Below are positions 51,728 to 58,866 of a stretch of 64,000 nucleotides of DNA, piece by piece. This DNA comes from DASXKD01 sp963806145. GTDB lineage: Bacteria; Actinomycetota; Actinomycetes; Streptosporangiales; Streptosporangiaceae. The translations under genes were made by a program, and so were the position numbers. The stretch covers positions 62,001 through 126,000 of the forward strand of contig CAWDXD010000043.1 in the NCBI GenBank assembly GCA_963806145.1. Reading direction: 5' to 3'. Numbering within the stretch: the first letter of the stretch is position 1; each line of letters begins with the position of its first letter. A model generated the notes under the pieces. The model worked only from the letters and a program-made list of their open reading frames with translations. It made no database searches and was not told the DNA's origin.

Positions 51728-52381
51728 ATGTACCAGGGACGTCAGGCGGCTTCCGCCCACGCCGCAGGCGATCGCTACGGATCCACGCAGCCGACGGTAT
51801 CCGCGCCGCCCGGAGCAGGGCGGCGGCGCCGCATCGCGCTGGCGCCCGTGCCGGAGTCCGCCCGGGCCGCCCGCGAGTTCACCGTGGCCACGCTGCGCAT
51901 GTGGCATCTGGACACGCTGACCGAGGATGCGGTCGTTGTCGCCTCCGAGCTGGCCACCAACGCAATACGGCACGGCACCCCCACCGCCATGGGGGATGGC
52001 GGGGGCGATTCCGGGAGCGGGCGTGTCGAGCTGAGCTTGTGCCTTCAGGCCAGCCGCCTGATCTGCGTGGTCACCGACCAGACGGGTACCCCGCCGGCCC
52101 TCGCGGCCGGCGGTCCCGACGCCGAGTCCGGCCATGGCCTGCAGATCGTCGGGGCGCTCGCGGTCGCCTGGGGATGGACCATCCTCGGCACCGGCGAGAA
52201 GGCCGTCTGGGCGGCCCTGGAGCTGCCAGGGCCCGCCGAGGCCGCCGGCGGTCCGCCAGCCGAGATCGCCCGGTCCGCTAGTCCAGCAGCCGTGCGCGAC
52301 ATGCGAGCTGCAGGGCGAGCCGCTGATCCGGGTCGTCGAGATCGGTCTCCAGCAGCTCCGTTATGCCGCGCAGCCGGTTAG
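51728..52381 (+). CDS. HATPase_c anti-sigma-like ATP-binding protein
   Basis: 217 aa from ATG 51728 (a GTG at 51689 is the alternative). GHKL-type kinase fold of the RsbW/SpoIIAB-like group: N box ASELATNAIRHG, G1 box VTDQTGTPP, G2 box ESGHGLQIV. No sensor or membrane part. Member of the XRE/DUF397/HATPase trio common in streptomycetes. Its C-terminal ~35 residues are basic and low-complexity and overlap the convergent PucR gene by 104 nt, so the native end may be earlier or the overlap tolerated. Confidence 0.82.
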   Translation: MYQGRQAASAHAAGDRYGSTQPTVSAPPGAGRRRRIALAPVPESARAAREFTVATLRMWHLDTLTEDAVVVASELATNAIRHGTPTAMGDGGGDSGSGRVELSLCLQASRLICVVTDQTGTPPALAAGGPDAESGHGLQIVGALAVAWGWTILGTGEKAVWAALELPGPAEAAGGPPAEIARSASPAAVRDMRAAGRAADPGRRDRSPAAPLCRAAG

Positions 52382-53873
52382 CCACGGCGTTGCGGTGCAG
52401 GTGCAGCTTTTGCGCGGTCCTGACAATCGACCCCTGCTCGTCCAGGTACGCCGCCAGGGTCCGGATCGCCGTGTCGGCGCGAGCCCGGCCCAGCCGCTCC
52501 AGCGGCGCGAGCTGATCCCGCACCGACGCCCGCGCGGTATCGGACGCGTACCACTCCATCAGCATCCGCCGGACGCCGACCGCGTCGTGCGCGGCCACGC
52601 CGGCGGGCTTGAGCGCGGCCCGCGCGGCGAGCAGGGCACCCCGTGCCTCGGCAGCCGATGCGCGCAGCCCGGTCGGGCCCTCGTGCGGCGCGCCCACCCC
52701 GGCCCGGAACCGAAGTGACGGCAGCCTGCCCCTGATGGCCTGCAGCGCGCGCTCCGCCGACCGGGCCGCTCTGGCCCCGGCCTGCGGTCCCGGGTTGGAT
52801 GTGGTGACCCGGACCAGCACGATGGCGCGGGCGATCCTGGTCAGGTACCAGGTACCGCCCGTCGCCGCGGCGGCCTGCAGGGCAGCCTGGCCAGCGGCCT
52901 CCATGAGCTCGAACCGGTGCACCTCGTCACGCCCGGACTCCTCCAGGTCGTCCGCCTCGATCCGGACGACGACATGCCAGCCGGTCACCGGTATCGCGAG
53001 CGCACGGGCGCGTTCGAGGAGGTCCTCGTTGATCGCGGTGTCCGACATGAGCAGCTCGGCCAGCAGTTCGCTGCGGGACCTGACCGGCGTCTCGTGAGCC
53101 CGCCTGGCCAGGTCGAGTAGCCGCCCAGCGGCCAGCGCCGCCGTGTAGAGCACGAGCCGCACGGCCACGCCGAAGTCGCCGTGCGCATCCGGCGCCACGA
53201 AATACCCGGCCGGCGTCTCGCCGACCACGACGGGCGCGATGACCTCGGCCGCCGGGCGGCCGCCTGGCTGCGCACCGGCCCCCGGGGAACCCGACCCGCC
53301 GTTGGCGGCGGAACGGGCGGCGGCGGCGGCAGCGGCACCGGACAAACCGTCGCCCCCCCAGGTGTGGAACTCGATCGGCGTGCCGAGCGCCGCGCTGACC
53401 GCTACCCGCAGGTCCTCAAGACCGCCACCGGCCGACTCGGCAGCCAGCACCGCCTCCAGGCCCTGCTGAGCCCGGCCCAGCGCGCGATCCGCGCCGCCGC
53501 CGATCTCGCGCATGATCGCCTGGACCAGTGCGGCAAGCTCCAGTTCCGCTGGGATGGAGATCAGGGCGATGTCCGCCCGGGCGGCGATGTCCCTGGCCGT
53601 CACGGTGGGCTCCCACGGCTCGGCAGAGAACGCCGCGACGGCCGCCACCCGGTGAATGGCTCCCCAGCGCAGGGCCATGTCCAGGCGATAGTCGTTGATC
53701 TCGGCCGACGCGAACCTGGACAGGATGACCAGGCTCTCCGCCGGGGCCTGGTCCAGGTCGATGAAGCTCTCCGCAAGCCGCACCAGGGCAACCTGGCGAT
53801 CCCCGCCGCTGGCGCTGACCTGCCGCAGGCCGGCCAGGGGCGAACTGGCGAGGATCTCGTCGATGGAGGGCAT
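52278..53873 (-). CDS. PucR-family transcriptional regulator
   Basis: 531 aa. N-terminal PucR-type sensor (~1-125: LASSPLAGLRQVSASGGDRQVALVRLAESFIDLDQ), central GAF-like/GGDEF-related part with a Gly/Ala/Ser-rich insert near 190-215, and C-terminal helix-turn-helix (TLAAYLDEQGSIVRTAQKLHLHRNAVANRLRGI) typical of CdaR/PucR. These regulators control purine, hydantoin and amino-acid catabolism. Divergent from the DUF917/hydantoinase operon, which it probably controls. Confidence 0.9.
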   Translation of the reverse strand: MPSIDEILASSPLAGLRQVSASGGDRQVALVRLAESFIDLDQAPAESLVILSRFASAEINDYRLDMALRWGAIHRVAAVAAFSAEPWEPTVTARDIAARADIALISIPAELELAALVQAIMREIGGGADRALGRAQQGLEAVLAAESAGGGLEDLRVAVSAALGTPIEFHTWGGDGLSGAAAAAAARSAANGGSGSPGAGAQPGGRPAAEVIAPVVVGETPAGYFVAPDAHGDFGVAVRLVLYTAALAAGRLLDLARRAHETPVRSRSELLAELLMSDTAINEDLLERARALAIPVTGWHVVVRIEADDLEESGRDEVHRFELMEAAGQAALQAAAATGGTWYLTRIARAIVLVRVTTSNPGPQAGARAARSAERALQAIRGRLPSLRFRAGVGAPHEGPTGLRASAAEARGALLAARAALKPAGVAAHDAVGVRRMLMEWYASDTARASVRDQLAPLERLGRARADTAIRTLAAYLDEQGSIVRTAQKLHLHRNAVANRLRGITELLETDLDDPDQRLALQLACRARLLD

Positions 53874-53895
53874 CGGGCCACCTTTTACACGTTCC

Positions 53896-54317
53896 GGAGG
53901 CCCACCTTATGCGGAGCGCACAGCCGAGTCACGATCGTGGTGCAATATGCCCATTCCCGGCGGGGCCACCGGCTGCGAGCCTTGCGTTACACCCGCGAAG
54001 CTCCGGCAGCATCGCTGCGCACGTCGCCACGCTTGGGAGAGCAATGGATTGTGACAGCGCCATGGGCGCCACGGCCGTTGACGGGACCCCGGAATGGTGG
54101 CCGTACGCCCCGGAGTTCCCGCACTGGCATGTCTGGCGCGGGGTCGCCGGCCTGCTCTACGCCCGCCGCCCGCGGTCGAGCCCGCCGAAGGTGGTCCGCG
54201 GCAAGGACCTGACGACCCTTCGTGAGCGGATCATCAGCGCGGAGGTCGTCCGCTGATCATCCGGCCGCGTGCCATGATGGGGGGGATCGCCCGGTGGTGC
54301 GTGCCCGGAAATGGCGC
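53896..54317. repeat. 422-bp direct repeat, copy 1
   Basis: Nearly identical to 55623-56044 (offset 1727), with only scattered single-base changes such as T/C at 54063 and G/A near 54175. Covers a ~150-nt leader, the 70-aa gene and the sequence up to the DUF917 start. Marks the left unit of a tandem duplication. Confidence 0.9.
54044..54256 (+). CDS. Small actinomycete protein (WRGV-LLYARRP type), copy 1
   Basis: 70 aa from ATG 54044, with GGGAGA just upstream. Core WWPYAPEFPHWHVWRGVAGL then LYARRPRSSPPKVVRG and a helix ending LRERIISAEVV. Similar short Trp/Arg-rich proteins occur in many actinomycetes; function unknown. Differences between the two copies include one Met/Thr change, and the reading frame is kept in both. 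Leads the DUF917 gene by 66 nt. Confidence 0.6.
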   Translation: MDCDSAMGATAVDGTPEWWPYAPEFPHWHVWRGVAGLLYARRPRSSPPKVVRGKDLTTLRERIISAEVVR

Positions 54318-54322
54318 TGATC

Positions 54323-55405
54323 ATGAAAAGGCTGCTCGACCCTGACTCGCTGCGCGCCCTCGCGCGCGGCTGCGCCATACTCGGCGCCGGCGGCGGCGGC
54401 GATGCGCACGTGACACTCTTGCAGGCACTCCAGGCGACCGAGGACTTCGGACCGGTCTCCCTGGTCGATCTGGACGAACTGCCCGACGACTCACTCATCA
54501 TGCCGTGCGGAGGTATTGGCGCCACCACGGTGAGCATCGAGAAGATCGAGAACGGCAACGAAGGTGAGCGGCTCAGGGAGGAGCTGGAATACCTGACCGG
54601 GCGCCCCGTGGCCGCGCTCATGGCGACCGAGATCGGCGGCGGGAACGGGCTGCAGCCCATCTCCTGGGCCGCGGCCATGCATCTGCCCATGGTGGACGCC
54701 GACGGCATGGGGCGCGCCTTCCCCGAGGTGCCGCAGGTCACCATGCAACTGGCTGGGATACCGCCAAGCCCGGCGGTGATCACCGATGAGCGCGGCAACC
54801 TCATAGTGTTCCGCACGATTTCCGGCGACTGGATGGAGCGCCTGGAACGGGCGGCCGCGGTCGAGTTCGGCGGCGCCGCGTCCTCCACGGAGTTCTCGCT
54901 GACCGCGGCGGAGGCGCGCGGGGCCACCGTGCGGAACTCGGTCTCGCTGGCGATCAGGATCGGCGAGGCGGGCATTCGCGCCGAGGGAGACCCGGTCACC
55001 TCCCTGATCGCGGAGATAGGTGCGTACCGCCTGGTCAGCGGCAAGGTATCGGACGTCGAGCGGCACACCACCAGTGGGTTCGTCCGCGGCAGCGTGGTGA
55101 TCGAGGGCCTCGGGGAGGACGCAGGCCGGCTGATCCGGCTGGAGTTGCAGAACGAGAACCTGGTGGCGCTGGAGCGCGGCCGGGTGCTCGCCTCGGTGCC
55201 TGACCTGATCACGGTGCTGGATGCGGAGACCGCCGAGGCCATCGCGACCGAGCGGATCCGCTACGGCCAGCGGGTCACGGTGATCGCGTTCGCCTGTGCT
55301 CCGGTGTGGCGTACCGAGAAGGGCATCGCCGCCACCGGCCCGCGCGCGTTCGGCTACGACTTCGACTACCTGCCCGTGGAAGAGCTGGCGGGTACTGCGA
55401 CCTGA
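54323..55405 (+). CDS. DUF917 protein (hydantoinase-associated), copy 1
   Basis: 360 aa from ATG 54323. DUF917 (S-methyl-thiohydantoin-desulfurase-like) marks: CAILGAGGGGDAHV, MPCGGIGATTV, ATEIGGGNGLQP, PMVDADGMGRAFPE and RHTTSGFVRGSVVIEG. Same length as copy 2 at 56143; long stretches are base-for-base identical while residues ~65-115 and ~210-235 differ. DUF917 proteins usually sit beside HyuA/HyuB hydantoinases; here the following hydantoinase is deleted, so this copy may be redundant or serve the second unit's HyuA with a changed specificity. Confidence 0.88.
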   Translation: MKRLLDPDSLRALARGCAILGAGGGGDAHVTLLQALQATEDFGPVSLVDLDELPDDSLIMPCGGIGATTVSIEKIENGNEGERLREELEYLTGRPVAALMATEIGGGNGLQPISWAAAMHLPMVDADGMGRAFPEVPQVTMQLAGIPPSPAVITDERGNLIVFRTISGDWMERLERAAAVEFGGAASSTEFSLTAAEARGATVRNSVSLAIRIGEAGIRAEGDPVTSLIAEIGAYRLVSGKVSDVERHTTSGFVRGSVVIEGLGEDAGRLIRLELQNENLVALERGRVLASVPDLITVLDAETAEAIATERIRYGQRVTVIAFACAPVWRTEKGIAATGPRAFGYDFDYLPVEELAGTAT

Positions 55406-55622
55406 CTGCCGCACCGCCGGTCCGGATCCGCGCCAAGGCCGCGGGCTCGCTGGGCGGCATGAACCACCAGCTATCCGCGGGATCGGCGAATCAGCGCCGG
55501 CCGGCCTCGGCGGCCACCTGACCTGCCACGACGAGGAACAACTGAGGAATCCACGGAGCCCCGCGCCGGTCTCCTGGCATCCGGCATCGCGGTCGCGATG
55601 CTGCTCGCCGCCTGCGGCAGCA
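55406..55622 (+). pseudogene. Relic of deleted hyuA 3' end and binding-protein 5' end
   Basis: Just past DUF917 copy 1, a frame reads LTAAPPVRIRAKAAGSLGGMN, matching the last part of the intact hydantoinase (LTTPAIRVRAKAAGALGG). About 150 nt on, AVAMLLAACGS matches the lipobox of the intact binding protein (AVALLLAACGG), without a start codon. Everything between these points in the second unit (~1.5 kb of hyuA) is missing, and the relic runs directly into repeat copy 2. Confidence 0.75.
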
Positions 55623-56044
55623 GGAGGCCTGCCTTATGCGGAGCGCACAGCCGAGTCACGATCGTGGTGCAATATGCCCATTCCCGGCGGGGCCACCGGC
55701 TGCGAGCCTTGCGTTACACCCGCGAAGCTCCGGCAGCATCGCTGCGCACGTCGCCACGCTTGGGAGAGCAATGGATTGTGACAGCGCCACGGGCGCCACG
55801 GCCGTTGACGGGACCCCGGAATGGTGGCCGTACGCCCCGGAGTTCCCGCACTGGCATGTCTGGCGCGGGGTCGCCGGCCTGCTCTACGCCCGCCGCCCGC
55901 AGTCGAGCCCGCCGAAGGTGGTCCGCGGCAAGGACCTGACGACCCTTCGTGAGCGGATCATCAGCGCGGAGGTCGTCCGCTGATCATCCGGCCGCGTGCC
56001 ATGATGGGGGGGATCGCCCGGTGCGGCATGCCCGGAAATGGCGC
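55623..56044. repeat. 422-bp direct repeat, copy 2
   Basis: Second copy of 53896-54317. After it, the second unit has 93 extra nt (56045-56137) before the DUF917 start that copy 1 lacks. Confidence 0.9.
55771..55983 (+). CDS. Small actinomycete protein (WRGV-LLYARRP type), copy 2
   Basis: 70 aa, differing from copy 1 at two residues (Met to Thr near position 7 and Arg to Gln near 42). Same start context. Sits 159 nt before DUF917 copy 2 because of the 93-nt insertion. Unknown function. Confidence 0.6.
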   Translation: MDCDSATGATAVDGTPEWWPYAPEFPHWHVWRGVAGLLYARRPQSSPPKVVRGKDLTTLRERIISAEVVR

Positions 56045-56112
56045 CAGACGGTGATCTGAAGACAGTGGCGCCCCCGGACCAGCTTCGGGAATCATGGGAG
56101 GGCACCAAAAAC

Positions 56113-56130
56113 GTTTGTACGCGTGCGAAC
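56113..56130. promoter_or_regulatory. Imperfect palindrome with CG centre, candidate operator
   Basis: GTTTGTACGCGTGCGAAC matches its reverse complement at 14 of 18 positions, centred on ACGCGT. It lies in the 93-nt stretch present only before DUF917 copy 2, 12 nt before that start codon. Could be a site for the PucR regulator or a LacI-type protein; unproven. Confidence 0.35.
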
Positions 56131-56142
56131 GAACACTTAATC

Positions 56143-57225
56143 ATGAAAAGACTGCTCGACCCCGACTCGCTGCGCGCCCTCGCGCGCGGCTGCGCCATAC
56201 TCGGCGCCGGCGGCGGCGGCGATGCGCACGTGACACTCTTGCAGGCACTCCAGGCGACCGAGGACTTCGGACCGGTCTCCCTGGTCGATCTGGACGAACT
56301 GCCCGATGATGCGCTGATCATGCCGTGCGCCGGGATCGGTGCCACCACGGTCATCCTGGAGAAGTTCGAGAACGGGGACGAGGGAGCACGGCTCCTGGAC
56401 CATCTGCAGTTCATGACCGGGCGCCGGGTGGCGGCGCTGATGGCCATCGAGATCGGCGGCGGGAACGGCCTGCTGCCCATCACCTGGGCCGCGCGGATCG
56501 GGCTGCCGGTGGTGGACGCCGACGGGATCGGCCGCTCGTTCCCCGAGGTGCCTCAGGTCACCATGCATCTGGCCGGTATCCCGGCGAGCCCGGCGGTGAT
56601 GACAGACGAGCGCGGCAACCTGGCGGTGTTCCGCACGATCTCCGGCGACTGGATGGAGCGCCTGGAGCGGGCGGCCGCGGTGGAGTTCGGCGGGGCGGCA
56701 TCCTCGGCGGAGTTCTCGCTGACCGCGGCGGAGGCGCGCGGGGCCACCGTGCGGAACTCGGTCTCGAAGGCGATCAGGATCGGTGAGGCGCTCGCGGGCG
56801 CGACGAGCAGCCCAGTGGCCGCCGTGATCGCGGAGATGGGCGCGTTCCAGCTGATCGCCGGCAAGGTGCTGGACGTCGAGCGGCACACCACCAGTGGGTT
56901 CGTCCGCGGCAGCGTGGTGATCGAGGGCCTCGGGGAGGACGCAGGCCGGCTGATCCGGCTGGAGTTGCAGAACGAGAACCTGGTGGCGCTGGAGCGCGGG
57001 CGCGTGCTCGCCTCGGTGCCTGACCTGATTACCGTGCTGGATGTCGAGACCGCCGACGCGATCGCCACCGAGGTGCTGAGGTACGGCCAGCGAGTGTCGG
57101 TGATCGCGTTCGCCTGCGATCCGGTCTGGCGGACCGACCGCGGGATCGCCGTGGCCGGGCCGCGGGCGTTCGGCTATGACTTCGATTACGTGCCCGTGGA
57201 GGAGCTCGCCGATGCCAGTGCCTGA
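56143..57225 (+). CDS. DUF917 protein (hydantoinase-associated), copy 2
   Basis: 360 aa from ATG 56143; the longer frame from 56038 includes repeat DNA. Same motifs as copy 1 (CAILGAGGGGDAHV, MPCAGIGATTV, AIEIGGGNGLLP). Overlaps the hydantoinase start by 14 nt, so this is the copy physically coupled to HyuA. In the family DUF917 works with hydantoinase/oxoprolinase-type ATP-dependent or independent ring-opening enzymes. Confidence 0.9.
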   Translation: MKRLLDPDSLRALARGCAILGAGGGGDAHVTLLQALQATEDFGPVSLVDLDELPDDALIMPCAGIGATTVILEKFENGDEGARLLDHLQFMTGRRVAALMAIEIGGGNGLLPITWAARIGLPVVDADGIGRSFPEVPQVTMHLAGIPASPAVMTDERGNLAVFRTISGDWMERLERAAAVEFGGAASSAEFSLTAAEARGATVRNSVSKAIRIGEALAGATSSPVAAVIAEMGAFQLIAGKVLDVERHTTSGFVRGSVVIEGLGEDAGRLIRLELQNENLVALERGRVLASVPDLITVLDVETADAIATEVLRYGQRVSVIAFACDPVWRTDRGIAVAGPRAFGYDFDYVPVEELADASA

Positions 57226-58849
57226 GCACCGCCTCGGCATCGACGTCGGCGGCACCAACACCGACGCGGTGATCATGGATGCCGCCGACCGGATCGTCGC
57301 CAAGGCGAAGGTGCCGTGCACGCCCGACATCACCGGCGGGATCACCAGGGCGATCGACGCCGTCCTGCACGCGCCAGGGGCGGATCCGCGGCGGATCAGC
57401 CACGTCATGCTGGGCACCACCCACGCGACCAACGCCGTCCTGGAGCGCCGGAACCTGCGACGGGTGGCGGTGATCAGGCTCGGCGGCCCGGCCACCCACA
57501 GCGTCAGGCCGATGTTCGGCTGGCCACGCGACCTCACCGACACCATCTCGGTCGGCGCGGTGATTGTGGATGGCGGTGTCGAGTTCGATGGCCGGGATCT
57601 GTCCCCGCTGGACACCGATGCCATCGCCCGGTTTCTCGGCGAGGTCGGCGGCGCGGCGGAGGGCGTCGCGATCACCAGCGTGTTCGCCCCGGTGTCGCCG
57701 CGGCACGAGCTGGTGGCGGCCGATATCGTCAAGCGGGAACTCGGCGAGATCCATGTCTCGCTCAGCCACGAGATCGGCTCGATCGGCCTGCTCGAGCGGG
57801 AGAACGCGACGATACTCAACGGCGCCCTCGTCGGCGTGGCCCGCGACGTGGCCGACGCGATGCGCCGGGCGCTGACCACGCACCACCTCGAGCCGACGAC
57901 GTTCTTCGCGCAGAACGACGGCACGCTGATGGCCCTGGACCACGCGCTGCGGTATCCGGTGCTCACGATCGGCAGCGGCCCGGCCAACAGCGTCCGCGGT
58001 GCGGCGTTCCTGACCGGCAACTCCGACTCGCTGGTGGTGGACGTGGGCGGCACCTCGACGGACGTCGGGGTGCTGGTCAACGGCTTCCCCAGGGAGTCGT
58101 CGCAGGGCGTGGAGATCGGCGGGATCCTGACCAACTTCCGGATGCCCGACCTGGTCACGATCGCGCTCGGCGGCGGCACCGTGATCACCCAGGACCCCGG
58201 CGGGGTGCGGCTCGGGCCACGCAGCGTCGGCTACCTGCTCACCCAGCAGGCCCTGGTCTTCGGCGGGACCATGCCGACGCTGACCGACAGCGCCGTCGCG
58301 GCGGGCCGGGCGGACCTGGGCGACGCCGGGCGCACCAGCCGTTACCGGCGGATACTGCTGGACGCGCTGGCCCGCGCCGACGTCATGCTCGCCGAGGCGA
58401 TCGACCGGGTCAAGACGTCCAAGGAGGACCGCGCGCTGGTCGCCGTCGGCGGCGGCAGCATCCTGGTCCCCGACCACATCCCCGGGGTCAGCCAGGTCAT
58501 CAGGCCCGAGCATTTCGACGCCGCCAACGCGGTCGGCGCCGCCATCGCCTCGGTCAGCGGCCAGATAGACCGGATCTTCCACCTCGGCCCCGACGGCCGG
58601 CAGGCCGCACTCGACGAGGCGCGCGACGAGGCGCGCGAACGCGCGGTCGCGGCGGGCGCCGACCCCGCCACGGTGCAGATCGTCGAGCTGGAGGAAATAC
58701 CGTTGGCCTACCTCACCACTCCAGCCATCCGGGTGCGCGCCAAGGCCGCCGGCGCGCTCGGCGGATTGCCGGAGCCCCAACTCGGGGCGAACCCGTCCCG
58801 GCAGGCATGGCCGACCGGGGCCACCGAGCAAGCGGCCGAGTCACTGTAA
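57212..58849 (+). CDS. Hydantoinase/oxoprolinase subunit A (HyuA family)
   Basis: 545 aa from ATG 57212, with GGAGGAGC upstream. Hydantoinase A domains: GIDVGGTNTDAVIMD at the start, MLGTTHATNAVLER, then LVVDVGGTSTDVGVLVNG mid-protein and LVAVGGGSILVPD. Shorter than full HyuA-HyuB fusions; no HyuB subunit is visible. Ring-opening of hydantoin, oxoproline or a related lactam is expected; the DUF917 partner points to a thiohydantoin- or hydantoin-like substrate. Followed 17 nt later by the binding-protein gene. Confidence 0.9.
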   Translation: MPVPEHRLGIDVGGTNTDAVIMDAADRIVAKAKVPCTPDITGGITRAIDAVLHAPGADPRRISHVMLGTTHATNAVLERRNLRRVAVIRLGGPATHSVRPMFGWPRDLTDTISVGAVIVDGGVEFDGRDLSPLDTDAIARFLGEVGGAAEGVAITSVFAPVSPRHELVAADIVKRELGEIHVSLSHEIGSIGLLERENATILNGALVGVARDVADAMRRALTTHHLEPTTFFAQNDGTLMALDHALRYPVLTIGSGPANSVRGAAFLTGNSDSLVVDVGGTSTDVGVLVNGFPRESSQGVEIGGILTNFRMPDLVTIALGGGTVITQDPGGVRLGPRSVGYLLTQQALVFGGTMPTLTDSAVAAGRADLGDAGRTSRYRRILLDALARADVMLAEAIDRVKTSKEDRALVAVGGGSILVPDHIPGVSQVIRPEHFDAANAVGAAIASVSGQIDRIFHLGPDGRQAALDEARDEARERAVAAGADPATVQIVELEEIPLAYLTTPAIRVRAKAAGALGGLPEPQLGANPSRQAWPTGATEQAAESL

Positions 58850-58866
58850 CGACCACGGAGGCAACC

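Noticed and set aside
55598..55939. Open frame beginning MLLAACGSRRPAL as a new lipoprotein gene
   Set aside because: It is the relic of the binding-protein lipobox running into the repeated leader in a non-coding frame; no ribosome-binding site and no mature domain.
57316..58866. Long plus-strand frame upstream of and continuous with the binding-protein gene
   Set aside because: It lies over hyuA in another frame and is Arg/Gly/Pro-rich; the lipoprotein signal and ribosome-binding site place the true start at 58867.
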